Assembly (NCBI GenBank): GCA_016705125.1
Contig: JADIYW010000025.1
Coordinates: forward strand, 12,526-76,525
Length of the DNA: 64,000 bases
Origin: Bacteroidota bacterium
GTDB taxonomy: Bacteria; Bacteroidota; Bacteroidia; Chitinophagales; JADIYW01
Direction: 5' to 3'
Positions 36,801-43,325 of this stretch are shown here, one piece after another. Numbering within the stretch: the stretch's first letter is position 1; every line of letters starts with the position of its first letter. The notes under the pieces are model-generated. The model was not told the origin of the DNA. It made no database searches and worked only from the letters and a program-made list of their open reading frames with translations. A program made the translations under genes and the position numbers.

Positions 36801-39376
36801 ATTATTAAGCCATTTAATAAATATGAATTTGTAGTGGTAGTTATAAATGTTGTTGGCCAAACAGCAGGATTAGTGGTTACTTGAACTAAATACTTAATAG
36901 CACTATTTATGTTTGACCAATTCAATATTACGCTTGTAGTGGTTATGTCTGTTACACTTAAATTATTAGGAAAATTACATGCTGAATTTGTTTTAAATTC
37001 TCTAATATTACTATAATCGCTTTCCAAGCCTCCACCACAAACACTCTTTACTCGCCATGTATAGTTTGTATTCGGTTGTAGGTTTGCAATGGAAACGGAA
37101 TTAGTTGGACTTGTACCTGTAAATCCATTTGCCCAATTTGGATCACTTGATAATCTATATTGATAAATGTATTGTTGTGCTCCAAACATTTGTGTCCAAG
37201 TTAGTGTGGCTTCATTAGCTGTTACATTCAATTCGGATAAATAAATAGGAGGTGTTTCGTTACATGGTGTATTCACAATTATTGTTCCTGTGACACTAAA
37301 ACTAGTTGTATCTCCTATGGCACAAATCGTACTAACTTGATAATTGTAGGTTGCTCCTGCCGTTAATCCAGTGGCTATAAAGGAGTTACTTGGGTGATTA
37401 ACTGAACCAAAATTTGTCCAATTGGGCTCTGTTGATAGCTTATACCTTATATGGTATCCATAGGCATTTGGTACTACATTCCACGTTATGGTAAATGCAT
37501 CAGTTGAGTTGGAGATTGCGTCAATTCCTCCTGGAAAACTACAACCCAATGTAGTAGAAAAAGCCGTAATTGGTGTTGTCCATGCACTTTCTAGAGTTGG
37601 AGAACAAACACTCCTCACTTGCCATTGGTAATCTTTATCCGCATTCAATCCCGTTAGATTATAGAAATTAGATCCTGCTGTAAATTCTTGCCATGTGCCC
37701 CAACTTCCATTTGGCTGCTTTTCTCTATATTGAATCTTATAGGATGAAGCAGAAGGATTTACCACCCAATTAAGCGTGGCGGAGCTGCTTGTTATGCCTG
37801 TTGTCGTTAAGCCTGTTGGTGGGTTGCAAACCAAACCAAGAGTATGAAATAATTCACTCGCTGACCAGCCACTTGATAAAGTTGCTGTACAGTTGCTTTT
37901 TACTTGCCATTGATGATCCTTATCCGATACTAATCCTGTTGCATCATAAAACAAAGTGGTTACAGGGGTTGGAACGTCAGTCCAAGTGGATGGCCATGAA
38001 CCATCTGGATTTTTTGCTCTATACCTAATACTATAAGATATTGCACCCGGTACAATATTCCAATTAAATTTAGCACTAGTGGTGGTAATATTTGTGGTAG
38101 TGGTATTTGTTGGGGACGTACATGCTAGGGTTGAATAGTTCTTTATCGGATCCCAAGCACTTTCCACATTATTGGCACATACACTTTTTACTTGCCATTG
38201 TTGATCTCTATCTTCTGCAAGACCACTCACATCATAAAATATAGCCGTAATAGTAGTATTTGGTTCTGTCCAATTTGTAGGCCATGTTCCATTTGTATTT
38301 TTTTGTCTATATTTTACTTTATATCCAACCACTCCAGCTACGGGCCACCAGTTAAATCGTGCACTATTGGTAGTAATATTAGTTGTTTTGTTGCTATCCG
38401 CTATCGGCGGGTCACACGTTAATGAAAGGGTTTGAAAAGTAGGATTTGGAGTAGCTGAACATGCTACAATACCCCCCGCACAATTTGTACACACTTTATA
38501 TGTATAACTTGTATTTACATCTAATCCTGTTAAACTATATGATGTATTTGGAGTATTTATAAGAATCCAGTTTGGATCACTTACTTTCTTATATTCCAGG
38601 TTGTAGGAAATAGCTCCATTACCAGCCGTCCAACTAAGATTGACAGAGGTTGTAGTAATATTACTTGAAGAAAGATTTGTTGGTGCTCCACATGCTGACT
38701 GAGTTGTAAATAATATTAAAGAAGAATAATCTCCTTCATTGGCACCACATATCGCCTTTACATGCCACTGATGGTCTCTATTTTCTGTCAATCCATTCGC
38801 AGTATGTGTTGGATTGGTTGGATTAGGAGTAACAGTAACCCATGTTGCTGGCCATGATCCATCAGTATTTTTTTGTCTGTACTGTACTTTATAAGCTGAA
38901 GCTCCTGATACCGCTGTCCAATTAAAGGTAGCTGATGAAGTGGTTATATTTGTCGTAGTTGGATTAGCAGGAACACCACAAGCACTGCCCTGTGTGGTAA
39001 ATGAAGAAGAAGCACTAAATGCACTACTTCCACTTGGACAAATGGCTTTAACCCTATATTGGTAATCAGAAGCTGGTGTTAAACCCGTAATTAGTTTAGA
39101 ATTGGTTGTAGAGCCTACGGTAACCCAAGTTCCTCCTGTTATCTTATACGAAAATTGATAATTGGTTGCACCACTTACTACCGCACAACCCAATGTTGCC
39201 TCCGTACTGGTAATGCCCGTGGCAGTAAGTGATGTGGGCACATCGCAGGCCATCGGTTTATAAATTATAGACTTATTCTCTTTAAAAACAATGGTTTTAT
39301 TTTGTTCTCCGCCAATTGTAGGTAGACTAAAAACTACTACCATAAAAAATAAAATAATGTTGTTTAGTCCTTTCAT
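33839..39376 (-). CDS. Giant secreted protein, 17 fibronectin-III-like repeats, T9SS sorting domain
   Basis: 1845 aa from the ATG at 39376 (an alternative ATG lies two codons upstream). The signal peptide M-K-G-L-N-N-I-I-L-F-F-M-V-V-V-F-S-L-P is followed by 17 FnIII-like repeats, each with the paired Cys of this family. Repeat 1 again has Cys in place of Trp (A-T-L-G-C), repeat 10 carries the long insertion (Y-V-C-Y-K-K, W-N-C-D-T), and repeat 16 has an extra Cys-rich insertion (C-F-W-N-G-M-F-C-N-L-C-I-P-C). The T9SS domain starts K-I-V-P-N-P-T-R-G-I-F and ends K-V-V-I-A-E. It is the first of three tandem paralogues on this strand. Surface adhesion is an inference from architecture. Confidence 0.88.
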   Translation of the reverse strand: MKGLNNIILFFMVVVFSLPTIGGEQNKTIVFKENKSIIYKPMACDVPTSLTATGITSTEATLGCAVVSGATNYQFSYKITGGTWVTVGSTTNSKLITGLTPASDYQYRVKAICPSGSSAFSASSSFTTQGSACGVPANPTTTNITTSSATFNWTAVSGASAYKVQYRQKNTDGSWPATWVTVTPNPTNPTHTANGLTENRDHQWHVKAICGANEGDYSSLILFTTQSACGAPTNLSSSNITTTSVNLSWTAGNGAISYNLEYKKVSDPNWILINTPNTSYSLTGLDVNTSYTYKVCTNCAGGIVACSATPNPTFQTLSLTCDPPIADSNKTTNITTNSARFNWWPVAGVVGYKVKYRQKNTNGTWPTNWTEPNTTITAIFYDVSGLAEDRDQQWQVKSVCANNVESAWDPIKNYSTLACTSPTNTTTTNITTTSAKFNWNIVPGAISYSIRYRAKNPDGSWPSTWTDVPTPVTTLFYDATGLVSDKDHQWQVKSNCTATLSSGWSASELFHTLGLVCNPPTGLTTTGITSSSATLNWVVNPSASSYKIQYREKQPNGSWGTWQEFTAGSNFYNLTGLNADKDYQWQVRSVCSPTLESAWTTPITAFSTTLGCSFPGGIDAISNSTDAFTITWNVVPNAYGYHIRYKLSTEPNWTNFGSVNHPSNSFIATGLTAGATYNYQVSTICAIGDTTSFSVTGTIIVNTPCNETPPIYLSELNVTANEATLTWTQMFGAQQYIYQYRLSSDPNWANGFTGTSPTNSVSIANLQPNTNYTWRVKSVCGGGLESDYSNIREFKTNSACNFPNNLSVTDITTTSVILNWSNINSAIKYLVQVTTNPAVWPTTFITTTTNSYLLNGLIINTTYYFRVKTVCEGNDTSTLFSPHFQFATAPYNCVPPVELTTNNISSTKATFKWLKQPKPPTASYYVCYKKVSETTWNCDTVQNTSAGTGGVILDPLPDSSGRMGLPPLPPVEYMSATASGLMPSTDYVWKVKSICSNGSESPFSSLIPFTTDGLCKIPNGLMVSNITATATTLKWNIPAGSDVSLFRIQYRVVGATSWINRFAAGTKDTLRITTLLANTNYEFKILSQCTSPDVSDYSSPPFPWKTLTPCNFVAPTNLTSSQITSTSVLLEWSWFGDNTNGYELSYKEAGAMDFIVITQMDNWKTLTGLMPNTNYVWKVRRVCATGFGPMSSPLATFKTNEECKLPNDITGVSNSLGTALITWAISNQSGISYNFRYRKVGDPNWINSTQSTNTVNLSGLTLGATYEYQVQTICGPNDLSVWSPVKTVTIKDNCTLNGPGGLTESAITYDGATLSWTAVNPSFGIIKYRIKIRKESDPANGGQEYEVAAPTNTFVISGLETGVKYCWRVKSICNSGESEYGNTSCFTPLLCEVPQQIESWSNSLDGATFFWQAVPGALSYELNYSTSPDGPWTIVTSTTTTIVLTGLTSGTTYYFRIRTLCSNFNIGSWSSTMSVTIKTTCNLLPPTHPRNKNIQLTSAGLRWNFNEFGDSPIQSWDSWECFWNGMFCNLCIPCIVGFNIGNDIPPGVINYTIQYRKESDSGTPWSLQVTSSTNTVTLTNLAPCTRYHWRVRANCPTGSSDWSENRDLVTACGLQGGDGDGKCTKIESVVATPKENSITDINTKTTISWLPRDASVVTQYYTKLREKIKPSGTDGGTGDGGGTDDGEYGTAINGSIEGGINSIELSNLKFDQEYRFEIITECIPSDVIEGETLSEPTIIDFRTNPEKSIYEKSSGSNKVTTLQNMKIVPNPTRGIFDVRFETTEESNVTLRIFDLTGKTIAYEEFTTSTGINTKQFNLEGISKGIYFVDMINNGIKTTSKVVIAE

Positions 39377-39658
39377 ATCCATGTTTTAAGTAAATTAAAA
39401 AATTGAGGGGTTTAATTACTTAAAAATATTGGAGACCAATCCAAGTGTAATGCTGAAAAGCACCCACATATCAAAATTGAAAAAAAATTGCCGTGAAAAA
39501 AATTACAATTTATGCCGTTTGTCAAGAAAAATAACTGTACTTTTTCTATCCGAACAAGAAAAATAAAATATAAGCAGTTTATTATAAATGTATTATAAAT
39601 AATAATAAAAATACATGAAACTTTAATTGTTAATAAAAAAAAGACATAAATGTAAACT

Positions 39659-39693
39659 AAAAGGGGAGAAATTTTCAATTTCTCCCCTTTTTT
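39659..39693 (-). terminator. Strong hairpin terminator after the orphan sorting domain
   Basis: A near-perfect long stem AAAAGGGGAGAAATT / AATTTCTCCCCTTTT with a three-base loop and flanking A/T runs, so it can work in both directions. It lies about 18 bp after the stop of the orphan T9SS fragment. This retained 3' end supports the fragment being the tail of a former full-length gene. The AT-rich stretch 39383-39658 otherwise shows nothing I can support. Confidence 0.88.
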
Positions 39694-39710
39694 GTAATAA
39701 ATACTTATTA

Positions 39711-40043
39711 TTAACCTATAATAATCTTACCACTTATCCTTTCAATTCCATTAGTTAATTCAATAAGATAAATCCCTTTCGATAATCCTTCTAAATTGAA
39801 ATCTTTAGTATTAAAACCAATTTCAGCATTAAATTGCTCATTTATTATGGTATTTCCTGTTAAATCAATTATTCTAATGGAAACCGATGCTTCTTCATTT
39901 CCATAAAAATTAAGTTTAAAGTTGCCTTTGGATGGGTTAGGCACAATAGTAAGTTTATCAAATTTTGATTTTGTTTGTTGAACTCTCCCTCCCTTTTTAG
40001 TGCTAAAGTTTAAAATTGGTTTAACAAAAAAGGCAACTCGCAT
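39711..40043 (-). pseudogene. Orphan T9SS sorting domain, remnant of a fourth FnIII giant
   Basis: The last ~80 residues (L-T-I-V-P-N-P-S-K-G-N-F, I-D-L-T-G-N-T-I-I, N-L-E-G-L-S-K-G-I-Y-L-I-E-L ... G-K-I-I-I-G) form a complete type A sorting domain. It is closest to that of the 17-repeat neighbour (F-N-L-E-G-I-S-K-G-I-Y). No signal peptide precedes it. The possible upstream starts lie inside the terminator hairpin (40026-40052) and the small gene at 40072-40215, in the wrong context for translation. I therefore read it as a 3' remnant left by deletion of a paralogue. An intact small cytoplasmic protein would make no use of this domain. Confidence 0.7.
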
Positions 40044-40052
40044 CAGTTGCCT
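40026..40052 (-). terminator. Terminator of the sigma-factor/small membrane protein unit
   Basis: Minus-strand hairpin GGCAACT-GATGCG-AGTTGCC followed by a U-tract. It begins 20 bp after the stop of the 47-residue gene at 40072, closing that transcription unit. Confidence 0.92.
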
Positions 40053-40071
40053 TTCGTTCGAAATAAGCTTA

Positions 40072-40215
40072 CTAATTGTTTTCTGTAACTTTACTACATT
40101 CCATTTTTTGATTACACTTGTCAAGGTATTTGGGCTTACCTACTGTGGCAAATAATACTCCGAATGTGATGATAGCACTTGCTATGGCGATTAAAAATCT
40201 TGGTTTCCTTTTCAT
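40072..40215 (-). CDS. Small single-pass membrane protein, 47 aa
   Basis: A short frame from ATG at 40215 to TAG at 40072. It starts M-K-R-K-P-R-F-L-I-A-I-A-S-A-I-I-T-F-G-V-L-F-A, a positively charged start plus one membrane helix, then G-K-P-K-Y-L-D-K-C-N-Q-K-M-E-C and ends T-E-N-N. The start M-K-R-K-P resembles that of the 98-aa protein at 40649-40945 (M-K-R-K-P-I-F). It lies 30 bp downstream of the 89-aa gene and is followed directly by a strong terminator, which supports it being a real last gene. No function known. Confidence 0.6.
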   Translation of the reverse strand: MKRKPRFLIAIASAIITFGVLFATVGKPKYLDKCNQKMECSKVTENN

Positions 40216-40245
40216 CTTTTTTGTTTTTAAAAATTAATAAATTTG

Positions 40246-40515
40246 TTAGTTGCATTTTTCACCAAAACGGCTTTTCATTTTTTCTTTCATTGCGTTGAAT
40301 TCTTCGTCATTCATGCTTCTTATTTTTTCTGCGAATGCAAAAGGCGGCATTCCCATTTCTGGTGAAAATTGTCCGATCATTCTTGCTCTTCCCATTCCAA
40401 ATGGGGTGAAGATAAATTTAAGTAAAAGCACGATGAATAATAATGGTCCGGTAAAGAATACAAATGTTCCTAATAAGGCACCACCGATAATTGGTTTTAA
40501 AATTGATTTGTTCAT
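40246..40515 (-). CDS. Small membrane protein, 89 aa, with acidic-basic cytoplasmic tail
   Basis: One or two hydrophobic segments at about 8-36 (G-G-A-L-L-G-T-F-V-F-F-T-G-P-L-L-F-I-V-L-L-L), then a Met/Phe-rich linker and an amphipathic tail M-N-D-E-E-F-N-A-M-K-E-K-M-K-S-R-F-G. The tail resembles that of the 98-aa protein upstream (M-T-D-E-E-R-Q-Q-F-K-E-E-W-K). I do not recognise a named family. Its place after an ECF sigma factor gene suggests an envelope-stress or sigma-regulating role, which is speculation. A hairpin at 40593-40628 lies between it and the 98-aa gene. Confidence 0.6.
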   Translation of the reverse strand: MNKSILKPIIGGALLGTFVFFTGPLLFIVLLLKFIFTPFGMGRARMIGQFSPEMGMPPFAFAEKIRSMNDEEFNAMKEKMKSRFGEKCN

Positions 40516-40592
40516 TTTTTTTGTTTTTAAATTGTTTAATTAATTCTTTATATATAGGAAGACGATTGAGCCTTGATTTTACTTTAAATAAA

Positions 40593-40628
40593 ATAAAAAA
40601 GCCTGCAAATAATTTATTTACAGGCTTT
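40593..40628 (-). terminator. Hairpin terminator or attenuator between two small membrane genes
   Basis: Minus-strand stem AAAGCCTG(T)AAATAAA / TTATTTG(C)AGGCTTT with flanking A/U runs. It stands about 20 bp after the 98-aa gene. It may end the sigma-factor transcript or allow partial read-through into the 89-aa and 47-aa genes. Confidence 0.75.
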
Positions 40629-40648
40629 CAAAAAAAAGTGGAAACTTG

Positions 40649-40945
40649 TTATTTATTCTGGCATCTATTTTTCCATTCTTCTTTAAATTGTTGTCGCTCT
40701 TCGTCGGTCATATTCATCATCTTTTCTCTTATTTTTGGATTGGCAAAAGGTGGTTTTTTATTGCCAAATCCAAAACTACCCAATAGTATTCTGCTCAATA
40801 AAAACAAACCTAATGCTTGAAAATAGGTTATTGCTTTTAATCCAAAAATTACTGGAATAAGCCAATTCCAAAGTAACATTACTGTGCCACCAACGGCAAA
40901 AAAAAGTGCAACTGGAATTAAAACAAATATTGGTTTTCTTTTCAT
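40649..40945 (-). CDS. Small membrane protein, 98 aa, next to ECF sigma factor
   Basis: Two hydrophobic segments (about 6-32 and 36-57) are followed by a Gly/Phe/Pro linker and a charged helix N-M-T-D-E-E-R-Q-Q-F-K-E-E-W-K-N-R-C. It starts 3 bp after the sigma factor stop, so co-translation is certain to be tight. The charged tail resembles the 89-aa protein downstream. The position is that of an anti-sigma factor, but no zinc anti-sigma motif (HxxxCxxC) is present. Function unknown. Confidence 0.65.
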   Translation of the reverse strand: MKRKPIFVLIPVALFFAVGGTVMLLWNWLIPVIFGLKAITYFQALGLFLLSRILLGSFGFGNKKPPFANPKIREKMMNMTDEERQQFKEEWKNRCQNK

Positions 40946-40948
40946 TTA

Positions 40949-41527
40949 TTAGTCTTTTAATTCGTTGTATAAAGGTAAAAGTCTTTTCTTTAAATACTTC
41001 ATCGCATATCCTTTTCGACTGATAATAGTTTTTAAGTTTTCGCCCGTTTCATCCGCTATTTTTTGCAATGTTTTGTCTTCAATTTCATTTTCTATAAAAA
41101 CAAAACGTTGGTTTTCGGGAAGTTCCTCTAATGCTTTCATTAATTCATCCCAAAATAATTCTTTAAATATAACCAATTCTGGATTATTGCTATCGTCTAA
41201 AAGCAAAGCATCTTTTATAGAAAAATTTCCATCCTCGTCCTCATAAGTATAGTCTTCCAGATTATCGGTTTTCTTTTTTCGATAAAAATCGGTTATTTTA
41301 TTTCTTGAAACAGCATAAAGCCAGGCACTTGCATTTTCTAGCTCATCAATATTGGTATACTTGCTGAATTGATACCAAACCTCTTGCAAAATATCTTCAG
41401 CATCTTCTACTATATTTACTTTGTTTTTTATAAACGAAAACAACTGTTTCCCAAACTTATTTATGGTTTGAGAAATAGTATTTTTTTGTTGATTTTCGTT
41501 CATTCTGATTTTTAAAATTGCATCCAT
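40949..41527 (-). CDS. ECF-type RNA polymerase sigma factor
   Basis: 192 aa (an ATG eight codons in, M-N-E-N-Q-Q, is an alternative start). Region 2 has D-A-E-D-I-L-Q-E-V-W-Y-Q-F and A-W-L-Y-A-V-S-R-N-K-I-T-D-F-Y-R-K. Region 4 has L-P-E-N-Q-R-x-V-F-I, T-L-Q-K-I-A-D-E-T-G and T-I-I-S-R-K-G-Y-A-M-K-Y-L-K, the helix-turn-helix for the -35 region. It directs RNA polymerase to a small regulon. It follows the LCIB-type gene by 37 bp and leads the small membrane protein genes. The target promoters are unknown. Confidence 0.9.
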   Translation of the reverse strand: MDAILKIRMNENQQKNTISQTINKFGKQLFSFIKNKVNIVEDAEDILQEVWYQFSKYTNIDELENASAWLYAVSRNKITDFYRKKKTDNLEDYTYEDEDGNFSIKDALLLDDSNNPELVIFKELFWDELMKALEELPENQRFVFIENEIEDKTLQKIADETGENLKTIISRKGYAMKYLKKRLLPLYNELKD

Positions 41528-41564
41528 ATAATAGATGACGAATGAGTTTAGAAATTACTTTAAA

Positions 41565-41789
41565 CTAAGATAAATAGTTTGTTCTAACACCAGTTTTTAA
41601 ATCAATGACTTCAAATTTTCTCGTTTCGTTGAATGAACCCATGTCGGTATCGCTATTGATGTGAATAGCACCAAATAGAATAAGATATTTACAATTGTAT
41701 TTTGTGCCTAAAACCAATTCTTCCATTCGTTTGTCGATGGCTTCATAAATTACTTCGGTTGCCTCTTTGAGCGGAATAGTGGCTGACAA
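41565..41789 (-). pseudogene. LCIB-type carbonic anhydrase, C-terminal part (frameshifted)
   Basis: 74 residues opening at a TTG inside the gene. They match the end of LCIB-family proteins: a helix (E-A-T-E-V-I-Y-E-A-I-D-K-R-M-E-E-L), then Y-N-C-K-Y-L-I-L-F-G-A-I-H-I-N-S and a closing strand F-E-V-I-D-L-K-T-G. The N-terminal frame runs N-K-K-K-G-F, while this frame reads K-E-R-I-L-S-A-T-I-P-L. Restoring one A in the run near 41800 joins them into about 244 aa. The G-A-I-H-I-N-S stretch corresponds to the family's conserved T-G-I-x-I-H-G strand. Confidence 0.72.
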
Positions 41790-42298
41790 AATCCTTTCTT
41801 TTTATTTAGTAATATCTGTTCTATGGTATTCATTTGATAATCCATATCAGTAATATTCCCTTCAATGATTAAATTATTTATCAACTTGTTTAGAGCACCT
41901 TTTGCCGCACCACAACAACTACTGTTTTTGCTTTGTCCGTGCCTATGAATTTCACCAATAGTGCCATTTTCTGTGATGCCAATATGTGGCCCATAATAAA
42001 TACCAACAGCACCTTCATCGGGTACATGGCTTGCAAATGCGCCCATTCCTGTAAGTCCTGTAAATGGAAAACCATCTAAACCACCCATTTTGAAGGGACC
42101 TAAAAACTCTTGTGTTCTTGCAGGATATTGTATGCTATTCACATCATCGCTACAAATACTATCTGCCAACATCACCTTAGATGGCTCTAAATCTAATTGA
42201 CCTTCTATAAAGTCAATAAAATGGTTTACACTATCAATAGTGGTTTGCGCCTTTGGATAATGCTGTTGAATAATGGCTAATTTATCTTTCTTTTTCAT
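41750..42298 (-). pseudogene. LCIB-type (theta-class) carbonic anhydrase, N-terminal part with active site (frameshifted)
   Basis: 182 residues. Features of the LCIB/LCIC beta-CA-like fold are clear: S-I-C-S-D-D (Cys49 and Asp51), G-G-L-D-G-F-P-F-T-G-L-T-G, F-A-S-H-V-P-D-E-G (His91), Y-Y-G-P-H-I-G-I-x-x-N-G-x-I-G and S-C-C-G-A (Cys128/129). Cys, His and Cys are the expected zinc ligands, and an Asp-Arg dyad is possible. In algae and some bacteria this family hydrates CO2 or is part of the CO2-concentrating mechanism. The gene begins 18 bp after the true 3' end of the bestrophin reading frame. The end of this frame is disrupted by a one-base loss. Confidence 0.8.
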
Positions 42299-42316
42299 TT
42301 GTATTTTATTTTTAAA

Positions 42317-43303
42317 TTAAAGTAATACATCGTTAAATGGTTCAATTTTCGGTGGCAAGTTTGTTTCATCCAACATTTCTAAAATATCAATTTCTATATT
42401 TCTACAAATAGTTGAAATTGGAGTATCGTTTATTCCATTGTCAAATGGATTTTCGCTGGCTTCTCCAATTTGTTCCATTGTCATAAACACCCAAGAAATA
42501 AGGACAGAAAAAGGAATAACAAGAAAAATTCCTTACTCACCAAATTTGCTCATTTCAGTCAGTAATGCAAATGGCAACAGAAAAATAAAGAGTTGCACAA
42601 AAATGCGACTAAATAAACTATACTGTCTAAACAAAGGGGTTGTTTTTATACGTTCACATCCACCTTGAAGATTATATAACTCTGCCAATAATTTTGTTAA
42701 ATCGCTATGTTCATAATCATCAATAATCTTCTCTCGTTTTAGTTTTGTAATTACTTCAAACTGATATTTTAATGTATAATTTGCAATATTTCCCCTATGT
42801 TTTACCTTTTCAAATATTTCTGCTTTATCCAACTTGTCAAAAAGTTCTTTTATAGCGATGTCAAATTCTTTAATTTCATCAGAAGCAGATATAATTTGTT
42901 GATGATAATTTTCTCTGTTGGTTGCCCAAGGAATGGTTTTACGAAGTTGTAATCGTAGAATGTTTATGTAAGCGATATGCCTATTTAAAAAAGCTCTTTG
43001 TTTTGATTTATCATCTATTAATGAAATAAATAATGCGGTTAAAGTTCTACTGGTATTGGTTATTCCTCCCCATAATCTTCTTGCTTCCCAGAGCCTGTCA
43101 TAGGCTTGATTGTTTTTAAAACCTACATAAAATGCAACTGCAGTACCAATTGAGGCTACAGGTAAAAAAGGAATGGCAATAAATTCCCATTCCAAAAAAT
43201 GAAATACGGCTACTACTATACTACTTAATAGCAAAGTAATGATAATGTTTTTCTTTCCAAAAACCCACATCGCTTTAAGGGTCATTTTTTTGTTTATAAG
43301 CAT
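42317..43303 (-). pseudogene. Bestrophin-family anion channel with in-frame TAA
   Basis: Residues 1-256 read as a bestrophin (RFP-TM/UPF0187): two N-terminal helices, F-K-N-N-Q-A-Y-D-R-L-W-E-A-R-R-L-W-G-G and F-I-F-L-L-P-F-A-L. After F-G-E a TAA (42533-42535) intervenes. The same frame then continues without interruption for 71 codons as G-I-F-L-V-I-P-F-S-V-L-I-S-W-V-F-M-T-M-E-Q-I-G, with N-P-F-D-N-G-I-N-D-T-P, typical of the bestrophin C-terminus, to a TAA at 42317. A single substitution (probably Tyr or Trp to stop) or base error explains it. Bestrophins conduct chloride or bicarbonate. The gene lies between the Rossmann-fold gene (22 bp) and the LCIB-type gene (18 bp). Confidence 0.82.
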
Positions 43304-43325
43304 GATTTTTATTTTTTAAAAATAA

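Noticed and set aside
21102..39376. Regularly spaced DNA repeats as a possible CRISPR
   Set aside because: The periodicity (about 285 bp) is that of the FnIII-like protein repeats within open frames; there are no short identical repeats with unique spacers.
39412..39678. Minus-strand frame of 88 residues
   Set aside because: It runs through AT-rich intergenic DNA and the terminator hairpin at 39659-39693; composition is low-complexity Phe/Ile/Leu.
41565..42298. Programmed frameshift in the LCIB-type gene
   Set aside because: There is no slippery heptamer with a downstream structure that I can identify, and similar one-base losses occur in two unrelated genes; a simple deletion or error is more likely.
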